A stretch of 55,621 bases of DNA from Desulfosporosinus cupriresistens (lineage in GTDB: Bacteria; Bacillota; Desulfitobacteriia; Desulfitobacteriales; Desulfitobacteriaceae), in the NCBI RefSeq assembly GCF_001707885.1, contig NZ_MASS01000026.1, forward strand, positions 1-55,621. Reading direction: 5' to 3'. This document shows positions 1-8,534 of the stretch, one piece after another. The position numbers and the translations under genes were made by a program. Numbering within the stretch: the stretch's first letter is position 1; each line of letters begins with the position of its first letter. The notes under the pieces were generated by a model. It was not told where the DNA came from. It worked only from the letters and a program-made list of their open reading frames with translations, and did not search any database.

Positions 1-111
1 TATATCTGAAGCTCCCACCAAAAGGAGATCATCCTGTTTGAGAAGCGTACGGATCACTTCTTGACCCATTTTCCCACTTGCTCCAGCGACAAAGACTCGA
101 ATTTTTTTCAA
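1..111 (-). CDS. dapB: 4-hydroxy-tetrahydrodipicolinate reductase, N-terminal 37 codons (runs off the left edge)
   Basis: DapB reduces the product of DapA with NAD(P)H in lysine and diaminopimelate synthesis, and feeds dipicolinate synthesis in spore formers. Only the first 37 residues are in the window. They begin MKKIRVFVAGASGKMGQEVI, the Rossmann nucleotide-binding start of DapB with its GxxGxMG glycine pattern. I chose a TTG start because AGGAGGGG lies 6 nt upstream on the minus strand. The gene follows ylmC across a likely terminator, so it probably has its own promoter or receives read-through. Identity is fairly secure from the N-terminus; the rest cannot be seen. Confidence 0.85.
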   Translation of the reverse strand, partial: MKKIRVFVAGASGKMGQEVIRTLLKQDDLLLVGASDI

Positions 112-136
112 AGGAAACCCCTCCTGCGATGATAAG

Positions 137-171
137 GCAAAAACCCCGTAGCAAAACGCAATGCGGGGTTA
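137..171 (-). terminator. Intrinsic terminator after ylmC
   Basis: On the minus strand AACCCCG (170-164) pairs with CGGGGTT (148-142), and a T-rich run follows. It lies between the ylmC stop and the dapB ribosome binding site. Confidence 0.7.
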
Positions 172-221
172 CAGCTTTCCTTTCATTTTATTGGGAATCC
201 CTTCCTCTGTCAAACTAAAAT

Positions 222-491
222 TTAACGGATTTTTTCAGATTTATTGTGCAAATCAATAATAATAACCTCAGAACCTATCTTTTTAATAGTTTGCCAAGGT
301 ATCACCAACATTTCGCGTTCCCGATCCCCTCTTGAACTCCAAAAACCTGCAACCCCGCCACGGGAAGTTAGAATGATTGCTTCAACCGATCCGTTTAAGG
401 AAATATCCAGATCAGCGTCACCAACTAAACCCAGTTTCGCTCCATCATGTAAATTAATAATTTCTTTACCAGAGAGATCACTTAATAGCAT
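222..491 (-). CDS. ylmC: YlmC/YmxH family PRC-barrel sporulation protein
   Basis: An 89-residue protein of the YlmC/YmxH family: a single small PRC-barrel-like beta domain, no signal peptide and no membrane segment. The motif-like stretch SDLSGKEIINLHDGAKLG at residues 4-21 is typical. Family members are widespread in endospore formers, where ymxH sits next to mlpA and the dipicolinate/lysine genes, but the biochemical function is not established. Here it lies between a small membrane protein and dapB, matching that neighbourhood. The ATG start has GGGAGG 7 nt upstream. It is probably cotranscribed with the genes upstream and ends at the terminator at 137-171. Confidence 0.85.
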   Translation of the reverse strand: MLLSDLSGKEIINLHDGAKLGLVGDADLDISLNGSVEAIILTSRGGVAGFWSSRGDREREMLVIPWQTIKKIGSEVIIIDLHNKSEKIR

Positions 492-503
492 CCAATTACC
501 TCC

Positions 504-806
504 CTATTTGCGCAATCTTATCCAAGCTCTCAAGCCAAACGGTTGTAAAATGGCCAGCAATAAGGAAATGGCAGCAAGTGGCTCAACAATAAATATTGTT
601 TCAGTCCACCAATTTTCAGGTATTTTTAAAAATGAAAATAGCAGTTCTAGAGAAAGGTAAATTCCTCCGGCAGTGCCGACCAATTGACTCAGAGCAGTGG
701 CAAAAGGATTGGACTTAGGTTCGGACCGCCACATCATCATATACTTTCGCTCTCTTACTGAAATAACAATACCAACGGCAAGAAGCACAACCCCAAGGGC
801 TTGCAT
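504..806 (-). CDS. Small membrane protein of unknown function
   Basis: A protein of about 100 residues that I do not recognise. It opens with a hydrophobic helix (about residues 1-18) and a basic stretch. Two more hydrophobic segments follow, near residues 42-62 and 73-92, with a tail rich in Arg and Lys, so a three-helix inner-membrane protein is likely. I chose ATG at 806 over a GTG two codons earlier because GAGGGGGA is then properly spaced. It sits 12 bp before ylmC and downstream of dut, so it is probably part of the same transcript. No catalytic motif is visible. Confidence 0.6.
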   Translation of the reverse strand: MQALGVVLLAVGIVISVRERKYMMMWRSEPKSNPFATALSQLVGTAGGIYLSLELLFSFLKIPENWWTETIFIVEPLAAISLLLAILQPFGLRAWIRLRK

Positions 807-912
807 TTTCACTCCCCCTCATGGGGATTGTATGAACAGACAAACTTTCGTAGAACAAAATAATCAGAAGGATTTAATATTTAATCCTTCTGACCACAGT
901 ACCGACTTAAAA

Positions 913-1362
913 TCAAACTCCCGTTGAACCAAATCCTCCAATCCCTCGAGCCGTCTCCTGAAGTTCTGCAACTTCTTCAAACAAGGCGTGGAAAACTGGC
1001 ATGAATACCATTTGGGCTATTCGATCTCCAGAATTAATAATTACAGGTTCGGATCCCGAATTATGCATCAATACTTGAATTTCCCCACGATAATCAGAAT
1101 CAATCACTCCCACACCATTCGTCAACCCCATCCCGTGCCGGCTTGCTAGACCGCTTCGTGCAAAAACAAGCGCGACAACTTCTTGACTCGGAAGTTCAAT
1201 AGCCAGACCTGTCGGAATCTTGACATTCTCTCCGGGGTCGACGATCAATTGCTCTTGAAGATTAGCACAAAGATCAGCTCCTGCCGACGATGCAGTAACA
1301 TATGTGGGGAGGACTAAAGAAGGGCTTGTCAACTTTTTAATTTTCACTATGATAGAATCAGG
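913..1362 (-). CDS. dut: dUTP diphosphatase (trimeric dUTPase)
   Basis: Hydrolyses dUTP to dUMP and pyrophosphate, keeping uracil out of DNA and supplying dUMP for thymidylate. All five trimeric dUTPase motifs are visible: AGADL (about residues 27-31), RSGLA (69-73), GVGVIDSDYRG with its catalytic Asp (83-93), GDRIAQ (112-117) and the glycine-rich RGIGGFGSTG at the C-terminus (139-148). The length of 149 residues is normal. I prefer GTG at 1362, because the earlier in-frame GTG at 1374 sits almost on top of the AAGGAGA ribosome binding site. It follows mlpA across a strong palindrome at 1405-1448. Family assignment is secure. Confidence 0.95.
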   Translation of the reverse strand, partial: PDSIIVKIKKLTSPSLVLPTYVTASSAGADLCANLQEQLIVDPGENVKIPTGLAIELPSQEVVALVFARSGLASRHGMGLTNGVGVIDSDYRGEIQVLMHNSGSEPVIINSGDRIAQMVFMPVFHALFEEVAELQETARGIGGFGSTGV

Positions 1363-1404
1363 CACTTTAGGCACTCTCCTTGCCTTGAATTCGAAGCGTT
1401 ATGT

Positions 1405-1448
1405 GCGCTAGGTTCGAACTACGGATTTTTGTAATTCGAACCTAGCGC
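1405..1448. repeat. Perfect-looking 18-bp-arm palindrome between mlpA and dut (TTCGAA-word element)
   Basis: Arms at 1405-1422 and 1431-1448 pair with a single mismatch around an 8-nt loop (left arm GCGCTAGGTTCGAACTAC). No T-run follows on either strand, so it is not a standard terminator. The words GGTTCGAA and TTCGAACC link it to the other TTCGA-type elements in this window. Confidence 0.75.
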
Positions 1449-1452
1449 CTCG

Positions 1453-2724
1453 CTATTCTTCCCAACCAGTTTGCTTTAGTAGGTCGGATAAAACAATTTC
1501 TTGTCCGGATGGGCCCAACGTCATAATACTAATTTTATCCTTTTGCCAAAGGCGGCCAATCAGGCGTAAAACATCAGCTAACGTAACTTTTTCAAGTTTT
1601 TCGACTACTTCTTCCGGCGAAAGAACACGGTTATAAGTAAGTTCTGTCTTCCCTAAACGACTCATCCGACTGCTTACCGATTCCAGTCCAAGATAGAGAC
1701 CACCTTTAACTTGAGCCTTTGTCCTTTCTAGCTCCTCTGCGGTAATTCCCTTTTGCTTAATGTCCTTTAACTCTTGGAGTATACACTCGATGACTTCCTT
1801 GGTATTGTTTGGACTCGTTCCAGCATATATCGCAAATAAGCCGGTATCCACGTAGGTTGAGTGATAAGAATACACGGAATAAGCCAAGCCGCGCTGTTCT
1901 CGTATTTCCTGAAACAAGCGAGAGCTTAACCCTCCACCTAAAATGTTGTTAAAAATATGCATTGCATAGATATCATCATCATCTTGCCCAAGGCCTGGAA
2001 CTCCCATGATGATATGCATCTGTTCCGTGTCTTTTTTCTGATAGCGTTCGATAGTCTGACCGCTAGGAGTTTCTTCCAGAACCCGGCGACCACCTCTTTT
2101 AAACGTCCCAAATTGGGCAGATAGTTTCGCCACAATGTCATCATGTTTTATTTTGCCTGCCACAGCAATCACGACATTATCTGGAGCATAATGCTCTGAG
2201 AGAAATGTCATAATTTTTTCTCGACTTAGAGCCCTTATGCTCTCCTCGGTTCCTAAAATTGGTTTTCCTAAAGGATGATCATTCCAGACATATTCTGAAA
2301 AGATATCGTGGATCAATTCATCAGGAGAATCCTCGTACATCTTGATTTCTTCAATTACTACGTTTTTTTCTTTTTCGATTTCCTTTTCATCAAAGAGCGA
2401 ACAAAAAAACATATCACTTAAAACATCAATCGCCAGATCTAGGTCTTCGTCTAAAATCTTAGCATAATAACAAGTATATTCTTTCGTTGTAAAGGCATTC
2501 AGCTGTCCACCAACGGCTTCGAGGGACTCTGCTAAAGCACGTGCACTTCGATGCTCTGTCCCTTTAAAAAACATATGCTCGATAAAATGCGAAATCCCTT
2601 CATACCCTTCACGTTCATCCCTGGAACCCGCTCCTACCCATAGTCCAAAGGCAGCTGAACGAACATGCTCAATTTCTTCCGTGATAATTCTAACTCCGTT
2701 AGGTAACACTGTTTTTTGATACAA
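1453..2724 (-). CDS. mlpA: M16 family zinc peptidase, MlpA/YmxG type
   Basis: A processing-peptidase-like metalloprotease of about 423 residues, the one-chain half-size form of the pitrilysin family. The inverted zinc motif HFIEH is at about residues 46-50, and the third ligand Glu lies near residue 125 in VVIEEIKMYED. The C-terminal half carries the R/Y-type substrate region GLAYSVYSYHS. I chose TTG at 2724, since GAGGAG is well spaced before it while the upstream GTG abuts the Shine-Dalgarno. B. subtilis mlpA occupies the same position beside ymxH and pnp; its physiological substrates are unclear. It lies 27 bp after dacF and is probably cotranscribed with it. Confidence 0.93.
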   Translation of the reverse strand: MYQKTVLPNGVRIITEEIEHVRSAAFGLWVGAGSRDEREGYEGISHFIEHMFFKGTEHRSARALAESLEAVGGQLNAFTTKEYTCYYAKILDEDLDLAIDVLSDMFFCSLFDEKEIEKEKNVVIEEIKMYEDSPDELIHDIFSEYVWNDHPLGKPILGTEESIRALSREKIMTFLSEHYAPDNVVIAVAGKIKHDDIVAKLSAQFGTFKRGGRRVLEETPSGQTIERYQKKDTEQMHIIMGVPGLGQDDDDIYAMHIFNNILGGGLSSRLFQEIREQRGLAYSVYSYHSTYVDTGLFAIYAGTSPNNTKEVIECILQELKDIKQKGITAEELERTKAQVKGGLYLGLESVSSRMSRLGKTELTYNRVLSPEEVVEKLEKVTLADVLRLIGRLWQKDKISIMTLGPSGQEIVLSDLLKQTGWEE

Positions 2725-2751
2725 TAAATTCACTCCTCTTTATTTCCTTTG

Positions 2752-3903
2752 CTAAAAAGGAAATAATCGTATTAAAGAACGGCCTCCTACGACTTCGTTT
2801 TCGCTCAACAAAGGGACGCAGGTTAATTTTTGTTTCCCCAGCCAGACTTCCAAACGTCCCAACCGTTCTCCCGCTTGAACAGGCGAATTCGCGCTTTTTT
2901 CCCATACGACACGGGTTTGAATATTCTTACGTTCAGTTTTAGGAATACTAACATCTATCGGATCCTTGCAAAACACTTGAACCGTCTCTTTTAAACTTGG
3001 AAACTCTGCGACGGCCTGTCCGGCACTTACAAGCCGAACCGTCTCTGTTTTTTCGAAACCCCATTCCAACAACTTCTTTGCATCTCCGAAACGATCCGGC
3101 GCATTAAGAACTACAACCAACAGTTGACGGCCTTCCTTTGTGGCGGATGCAACAAGACATTTCCCCGCTGCAGTCGTTGTCCCCGTTTTAACACCATCTG
3201 CATAAGGATAATTCCATAGTAGTTTATTCGTGTTACGCAAATCCATGAACACGTCCGGCTCCAGAAAATGAATTTTTGTTTCTTTTTGACGGGTAATCGA
3301 GGCAAATTGAGGAATTTGCAAACCATGGCGAGCCATCAGGGCTAGATCATAAGCGGTGGAATAGTGTTCCTTATTAGGTAAACCGTTCGTGTTCACAAAA
3401 TGAGTATTTTGCGCCCCCAGAGCCAACGCTTTCTGATTCATCAATTGGACAAACTGTTCTTCACTTCCCGCGATGTGCTCAGCAATCGCAACACAGGCGT
3501 CGTTCCCCGAACGGACTAAAGCTCCTGTGATGAGTTCATAGAGGTTAATCTTTTCTGCTGGATCAAGATGCAAGGTTGCTTCGCCAACAGCTGCTGCTTT
3601 CGGACTAACCGTTACAACTTCATCCGATTGACCTAACTCAAATCCTAAAATAGCGGTCATAATTTTAGTGGTACTTGCAGGAGGACGACGTTTATCCGCT
3701 TGTTTACCATAGAGAAGATCACCGGTCACAACATCCATCAACACAGCAGCCTCAGCGCTTACCCTGGCAGGCCCCTCCGCCACTTCCGCAGCCTTGACAG
3801 GTTTTTTAGGTGCACCATATACAATATTCACTGGTAAAATACTCGTAGTTATCATACAAAGAAAGACGCAGCACCAAGCACGCGTCCACTTTTGCCTGAT
3901 CAT
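2752..3903 (-). CDS. dacF: D-alanyl-D-alanine carboxypeptidase (penicillin-binding protein 5 / DacF type)
   Basis: A secreted or membrane-tethered serine carboxypeptidase that trims the terminal D-Ala of peptidoglycan stem peptides. Residues 1-30 form a signal peptide. The active-site triad of the family is complete: SxxK in ASTTK (77-80), SGN (132-134) and KTG (239-241). The region from about residue 280 matches the beta-rich PBP5 C-terminal domain, and the end (LIRLFPF) could be a short membrane anchor. ATG at 3903 has GAGG 7 nt upstream. It sits between a YlxY-type deacetylase and mlpA, and the context suggests vegetative or cortex wall remodelling. DacF versus DacB naming is uncertain. 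Confidence 0.92.
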   Translation of the reverse strand: MIRQKWTRAWCCVFLCMITTSILPVNIVYGAPKKPVKAAEVAEGPARVSAEAAVLMDVVTGDLLYGKQADKRRPPASTTKIMTAILGFELGQSDEVVTVSPKAAAVGEATLHLDPAEKINLYELITGALVRSGNDACVAIAEHIAGSEEQFVQLMNQKALALGAQNTHFVNTNGLPNKEHYSTAYDLALMARHGLQIPQFASITRQKETKIHFLEPDVFMDLRNTNKLLWNYPYADGVKTGTTTAAGKCLVASATKEGRQLLVVVLNAPDRFGDAKKLLEWGFEKTETVRLVSAGQAVAEFPSLKETVQVFCKDPIDVSIPKTERKNIQTRVVWEKSANSPVQAGERLGRLEVWLGKQKLTCVPLLSENEVVGGRSLIRLFPF

Positions 3904-3927
3904 CAAACCACCTCAACTTCTGCTTCG

Positions 3928-4683
3928 TTATGAGGTAGTATCTCCGGTCTGGTCAAATGTTATTAGTCCATCAAGAGTTTGAAAAACAAATCCCTCTCGA
4001 GCCAATTGATCCAGGATAACAGGCAAAGCTTTGACCGTATTGGCTTTTGGATGCATTAAGACTAGGGCACCGAACTTATTCGGTTTAATTCCGAACCGTA
4101 TGGCTGGATTAATAATACGCTTAGCAATAATCTCTGGCGTACTGTCTGCCCGCCAATCAACAGTATCTAAGGTCCACAGAATAGTCTTGTAACCCAATTG
4201 ATCTGCAGCCTGCAGTCCTGAAACACCATTCTCGCCGTACGGCGGTGCGTAAAAATGTGTTTTTCGCCCGATGATGCCTTCAACAATACTTTCCGTCTTC
4301 TTAATTTCTTCTTGGTTAGCTCCAACAGAAAGCTGATCTGGATGTGGGTGAGAATATCCATGGTTTTCAATTTGATGGCCTCGATTTGCCATTATTTTCA
4401 ACAATTCTGGATTTTTTTTGGCCCAACGCCCTGTGACAAAGAAAGTAACTTGGGCGTTGCCTTTATCTAACGTGTCTAAGATAGCTGGAATATATTCTTC
4501 TCCCCAATCCACGTTAATCGTTAAACCCATAACCTTTTGATCCGTCTTGATCTGCTCAATTGGCTTTAAGACCGGAGCTTTACAGGCCATGATCCGATTC
4601 TCCAAAACAATTCCAGCAAATAACAGAAGGAAAATCCCGCCTAACGAGAGTACTCGCCGCGAGATTCTTAAGTTAATGAACAT
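3928..4683 (-). CDS. YlxY-type polysaccharide deacetylase family protein (sporulation-associated)
   Basis: A 251-residue NodB-homology protein with an N-terminal signal anchor (about residues 5-25). The canonical TFDDG motif is replaced by NVDWGEEY near residue 55, while the metal-binding HxxxH-like HGYSHPHPD, the APPYGENG motif and the LMHPK motif are present. This matches the YlxY subgroup that lies next to pnp and mlpA in Bacillus and clostridia, whose function is not established. I chose ATG at 4683, which has a GGAAGGGGGG stretch just upstream. The deviant first motif means deacetylase activity should not be assumed. Confidence 0.85.
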   Translation of the reverse strand: MFINLRISRRVLSLGGIFLLLFAGIVLENRIMACKAPVLKPIEQIKTDQKVMGLTINVDWGEEYIPAILDTLDKGNAQVTFFVTGRWAKKNPELLKIMANRGHQIENHGYSHPHPDQLSVGANQEEIKKTESIVEGIIGRKTHFYAPPYGENGVSGLQAADQLGYKTILWTLDTVDWRADSTPEIIAKRIINPAIRFGIKPNKFGALVLMHPKANTVKALPVILDQLAREGFVFQTLDGLITFDQTGDTTS

Positions 4684-4772
4684 CCATATTCCCCCCTTCC
4701 TTAACATTATGCGAAGAGGGGATCTCTCAGACTGATCATCGTTTAGATAATATTGGATCATGAATTAATAGT

Positions 4773-6920
4773 CTAAAGTATCGCTGGATTTTCCTTGCGC
4801 ACATTTGGCATCGCCTCTTTACGTGAGAGATTTAAACGACCTTGTTTGTCAATTGCTGTAGCTTTAACCATGATCTCATCTCCGACTTTGACGATGTCTT
4901 CAACTCTTTCGACACGTTCATGGGCTAACTGAGAAATATGAACTAACCCCTCTTTGCCGGTAAGTCCTAACACTCCAGGGATAACTTCTACAAAAGCGCC
5001 AAAATCCATAACCCTCGTGACTTTACCTTGATAGATTTTACCAACTTCAACTTCCTGTGTTAAAGACTGGATAATCTTTAAGGCTTGATCGCCTCCATCA
5101 CCATTCATAGAAGATATGAAGACTCGACCGTCATCCTCGATGTCGATTTTAACTCCAGTTTCGTCAATGATTTTCTTAATCGTTTTTCCGCCTGGTCCAA
5201 TAACATCGCGAATCTTATCCGGGTGAATTGATGCCGTGATAATTCGTGGTGCATAAGAAGAAAGTTGTGGGCGGGGTTTGTCCATAACAGCCAACATCTT
5301 ATCGAGGATAAAAAGACGTCCAGCTTTAGCTTGGCTTAAGGCTTTTAAAAGAATTTCTCGGGATACACCTTTAATTTTGATATCCATCTGCAAAGCGGTT
5401 ACCCCTTTGCTGGTACCGGCTACTTTAAAATCCATATCTCCAAAGTGGTCTTCTAAGCCTTGAATATCGGTCAGGATAGCGATTTGATCCCCTTCCTTAA
5501 TGAGTCCCATCGCAATGCCCGCCACCGGAGCTGTAATAGGTACACCAGCATCCATCAGAGAGAGGGTACTTCCGCATACTGAGGCCATCGAGCTGGAACC
5601 ATTTGACTCCAAGACTTCAGAAACCAAACGAATCGTATAAGGGAATTCATTCTCATCCGGCAAAACAGGGGTTAAAGCTCTTTCTGCTAATGCGCCATGA
5701 CCAATTTCCCTACGTCCTGGCCCACGCATTGGGCGAGTTTCTCCAACACTATACGGTGGAAAATTATAGTGATGAATATAACGTTTGGACCTTTCTAGGC
5801 CTAAACCATCTAAAATCTGTTCATCACCTGCAGCACCTAAAGTCGTTACAGTCAGCACCTGAGTTTGACCCCGAGTAAAAAGGCCTGTCCCATGGGTACG
5901 AGGTAAAATTCCTACCTCGATACTAATCGGACGAACTTCGTCCACTGCCCGACCATCCGGACGAATGTGCTCGTCTGTAATCAATTTGCGGACAATCAGA
6001 TGCACAATCTCTTCCAGAACATCCTTCACAGTTTTCGTGTCATCGGGGAATTCAGCTTCGAAATAACTCAATGCTTCGGCTTTAACTTCGTCAATAGCAG
6101 TCTCTCGTGCTTTCTTCTCTTCCACACGGACAGCGGCATCTAATTTGTCATAAGCATAGGCTTTAACAGCTTCAACAATATTAGTCTGGATTTTAGCGGG
6201 CTTCACTTCAAGTTTCTCTTTGGCCAAGCCCATTTCAAAGGCTTCCTGACGATAATCTGCGATGAACTTGGCAATCTTTTTAATTTCTGAATGCCCAAAC
6301 ACGATTGCTTCCAAGATTTGATCCTCAGGCACCTCGTGGGCACCAGCCTCCACCATCATGACAGCTTCTTCTGTTCCTGCTACCGTCAGATGCAATTGAC
6401 TTTTTGCTGATTGTTCGATGGTGGGATTAATAATAAATTCCCCTTCAACAAGCCCGATTGTAACAGCGGCAATGGGGCCTTCGAAGGGAACGTTTGATAT
6501 GGTTAAAGCTGCTGATGCAGCATTTATAGCTGTGATATCTGTCGCACAGTCTTGATCCACAGACATAACGGCCGCCACCACTTGGACATCATTACGAAAC
6601 CCCTCTGGGAATAACGGACGGATAGGACGATCAATTAAGCGAGCAGACAAGGTAGCCTTCTCACTAGCCCTTCCTTCCCGTTTAATAAATCCACCCGGAA
6701 TTTTGCCGGCAGCATACATACGTTCTTCAAATTCAACGGTCAAGGGAAAGAAATCAATTCCCTCCCGGGGTGCAGCACTGCATGTGGCAAACGCAGAAAC
6801 CACAGTATCCCCATAGCGAAGAAAAATCGAGCCTCCCGCTTGTTTACCAATTTTCCCGGTTTGGAAAGTCATAATTCTCCCACCGACCGAGAGTGACTTT
6901 TCAAATATTTCCTGTTTCAC
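4773..6920 (-). CDS. pnp: Polyribonucleotide nucleotidyltransferase (PNPase)
   Basis: A phosphorolytic 3'-5' exoribonuclease of the mRNA decay machinery, active as a trimer. The 715-residue chain shows the expected order: two RNase PH domains (about 10-230 and 310-540) joined by an alpha-helical linker, a KH domain with [10 protein letters not shown] (about 555-610) and a C-terminal S1 domain (about 620-690). The second PH core contains the family's [10 protein letters not shown] region. GTG is the start, with AAGGAGG 7 nt upstream. It lies downstream of rpsO beyond a terminator with a 5' leader of about 210 bp, so it probably has its own promoter. Confidence 0.98.
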   Translation of the reverse strand: MKQEIFEKSLSVGGRIMTFQTGKIGKQAGGSIFLRYGDTVVSAFATCSAAPREGIDFFPLTVEFEERMYAAGKIPGGFIKREGRASEKATLSARLIDRPIRPLFPEGFRNDVQVVAAVMSVDQDCATDITAINAASAALTISNVPFEGPIAAVTIGLVEGEFIINPTIEQSAKSQLHLTVAGTEEAVMMVEAGAHEVPEDQILEAIVFGHSEIKKIAKFIADYRQEAFEMGLAKEKLEVKPAKIQTNIVEAVKAYAYDKLDAAVRVEEKKARETAIDEVKAEALSYFEAEFPDDTKTVKDVLEEIVHLIVRKLITDEHIRPDGRAVDEVRPISIEVGILPRTHGTGLFTRGQTQVLTVTTLGAAGDEQILDGLGLERSKRYIHHYNFPPYSVGETRPMRGPGRREIGHGALAERALTPVLPDENEFPYTIRLVSEVLESNGSSSMASVCGSTLSLMDAGVPITAPVAGIAMGLIKEGDQIAILTDIQGLEDHFGDMDFKVAGTSKGVTALQMDIKIKGVSREILLKALSQAKAGRLFILDKMLAVMDKPRPQLSSYAPRIITASIHPDKIRDVIGPGGKTIKKIIDETGVKIDIEDDGRVFISSMNGDGGDQALKIIQSLTQEVEVGKIYQGKVTRVMDFGAFVEVIPGVLGLTGKEGLVHISQLAHERVERVEDIVKVGDEIMVKATAIDKQGRLNLSRKEAMPNVRKENPAIL

Positions 6921-7134
6921 AATGGAACCTCCTTAAAACTTTCAATCCTTCTTTTCAACTTGTTTCCTCTTCGACATAGTATTATTATTTCCTGCAATTT
7001 GCATAAAAAAACTATACTTAAGAATAATCTCGTATGTACTTCAATAATTTAACCATTTTTAACAGATTTATAGGGTACAAGCGTTCAATAGAAAGATGAC
7101 TCTTTACATTTTTAGACATATTGTCCTGAAAATT

Positions 7135-7165
7135 AAAAAAGCGGATCAAATCTGATCCGCTTTTT
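7135..7165. terminator. Bidirectional intrinsic terminator between rpsO and pnp
   Basis: GCGGATCA (7141-7148) and TGATCCGC (7153-7160) pair around a 4-nt loop, with A and T tracts outside. On the minus strand it would end rpsO transcription just past the stop codon. The 7000-7130 stretch beyond it is AT-rich and holds no gene. Confidence 0.9.
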
Positions 7166-7178
7166 CCATTACGCATTC

Positions 7179-7445
7179 CTATTTCCGCAGGCCAAGTGCA
7201 GCAACAATACTACGATAACGGTCAAAATCAACATTTTTCAGATACGTTAATAACGCACGTCTTGAACCAACCATTTTTAAGAGCCCGCGACGGGAATGAT
7301 GGTCTTTTTTATGCGTTTTAAAGTGTTCTGTCAGATACGTAATCCGTTCAGTGAGAAGCGCAATTTGCACCTCTGGAGAACCTGTATCCCCTTCTTGTCG
7401 TGCATGCTTTAGAATAATTTCTTGTTTTCTTTCAGGTGTCATCAT
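7179..7445 (-). CDS. rpsO: 30S ribosomal protein S15
   Basis: S15 binds the central domain of 16S rRNA early in 30S assembly. The 88-residue sequence matches the family throughout, for example [17 protein letters not shown] (about 18-34), [12 protein letters not shown] (45-56) and the conserved C-terminus [15 protein letters not shown] start at ATG 7445 (or the adjacent ATG at 7442) is supported by GGGGGA 7 nt upstream and by the usual length. An in-frame upstream extension lacks family similarity. The gene has its own promoter at 7542-7570 and a structured leader, and ends at the terminator at 7135-7165. Confidence 0.97.
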   Translation of the reverse strand: MMTPERKQEIILKHARQEGDTGSPEVQIALLTERITYLTEHFKTHKKDHHSRRGLLKMVGSRRALLTYLKNVDFDRYRSIVAALGLRK

Positions 7446-7535
7446 GGAAAATTCCCCCATTTTTTTATAATTCCCAACTGCCCAGGTCAACGTTGGAGAC
7501 TTCGTCAAGCCGAGTCAGTGGGTTCTATTAGTTTC
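7446..7535 (-). promoter_or_regulatory. rpsO 5' leader, candidate S15 autoregulatory structure
   Basis: About 90 nt separate the inferred transcription start from rpsO. They contain pairable segments such as CCAAC/GTTGG just before the ribosome binding site. Many bacterial rpsO leaders bind S15 to repress translation, but this one was not matched to a known class. Confidence 0.35.
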
Positions 7536-7541
7536 TAAAAC

Positions 7542-7570
7542 AGTATACATGGTAAGCATACTTTTGTAAA
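7542..7570 (-). promoter_or_regulatory. Sigma-A-type promoter for rpsO
   Basis: On the minus strand TTTACA (7570-7565) and TATACT (7547-7542) are separated by exactly 17 bp. The predicted start is near 7535, giving a leader of about 90 nt. Confidence 0.75.
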
Positions 7571-7589
7571 GGTAGAGGCACGATGCAAA

Positions 7590-8516
7590 CTATAGATGGT
7601 TTTCCCTTAAGACACATTCAGCTTGAACCCTGTCTTTTCTTAATTGAATTAAGAGTTCATTGACACCATTAAATTTACATTCGTCACGCAAACGTTCTTC
7701 AATGTAAACCGAGATCTCACTGCCATACAAATCTCCTTCAAAATCAAAAAAATGAACCTCTACGATTATCGCATATATGTCGTGAAAGGTTGGTTTCATA
7801 CCGATGTTCATCATTCCAGCAACGCGCTTTCCACCTAAATAAGCCCAAACCGCATATACGCCTCGCTTAGGAATTAGAACGTCTTCTGAATAGAGAAGGT
7901 TTGCAGTCGGATAACCTAGCTGACGTCCGCGCTCTTCCCCGTGTACAACTGTCCCACTCAGGCTGGGTGAGCGTCCAAGCAGAGAGCTTGCTAACTGAAT
8001 ATCTCCTTGAATTAATGCTTCGCGAATACTGCTCGAAGAGATCACGCGGCAACCGATCGTTTGAGCCTGAAGTACACTAACTCCAAATCCATGCGTACAA
8101 CCTAAGGATTGTATTAACTCGGGATTTCCTTTACCTTTAGAACCAAATGAATAATTAAAACCAACCACGACATGAACCACCCCGAGGGGAAGAAGAATCT
8201 GCTCAACAAACTGCTCGGGAGAAGTGTTAGCCATCTCTTCGGTAAACGGTAAAAGGTAGACGGTTTGAACCCCAATCTCTTCTAAACTAAACAAACGTGC
8301 TTGAGTTGTCGACAACAGCTTTATTTCTCGTTCAGGAAATAATACTTTTAAAGGGTGAGGCTCAAAAATCAAAACACAAAATTTTACACCTAAACGTACA
8401 GCTTGTTCTAATCCATGCTCAAGCAAGCGACGATGTCCTAAGTGTACTCCATCGAAATTACCTAACGCTAAGACACAGGGCTCTCTGTTAATAGGCAAAC
8501 TTGTTCGAACTTGCAC
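7590..8516 (-). CDS. ribF: Bifunctional riboflavin kinase / FAD synthetase
   Basis: Phosphorylates riboflavin to FMN and adenylates FMN to FAD. The N-terminal nucleotidyltransferase domain shows GNFDGVHLGH (19-28) and the SSSIREAL motif (about 160). The C-terminal kinase domain shows GRQLGYPTAN (about 195-205). The 308 residues are the normal bifunctional length. The start is GTG, with AGGAGGG 8-9 nt upstream. It lies 18 bp after truB, so it is the last gene of the rimP-to-ribF run before the rpsO promoter. No FMN riboswitch is visible upstream, as expected for this operon position. Confidence 0.97.
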   Translation of the reverse strand: MQVRTSLPINREPCVLALGNFDGVHLGHRRLLEHGLEQAVRLGVKFCVLIFEPHPLKVLFPEREIKLLSTTQARLFSLEEIGVQTVYLLPFTEEMANTSPEQFVEQILLPLGVVHVVVGFNYSFGSKGKGNPELIQSLGCTHGFGVSVLQAQTIGCRVISSSSIREALIQGDIQLASSLLGRSPSLSGTVVHGEERGRQLGYPTANLLYSEDVLIPKRGVYAVWAYLGGKRVAGMMNIGMKPTFHDIYAIIVEVHFFDFEGDLYGSEISVYIEERLRDECKFNGVNELLIQLRKDRVQAECVLRENHL

Positions 8517-8534
8517 GGAATTGACCCTCCTAAA

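Noticed and set aside
244..660. Plus-strand frame opposite ylmC and the small membrane protein.
   Set aside because: It is antisense to two frames that have clear Shine-Dalgarno sites and protein-like composition, and has none of its own.
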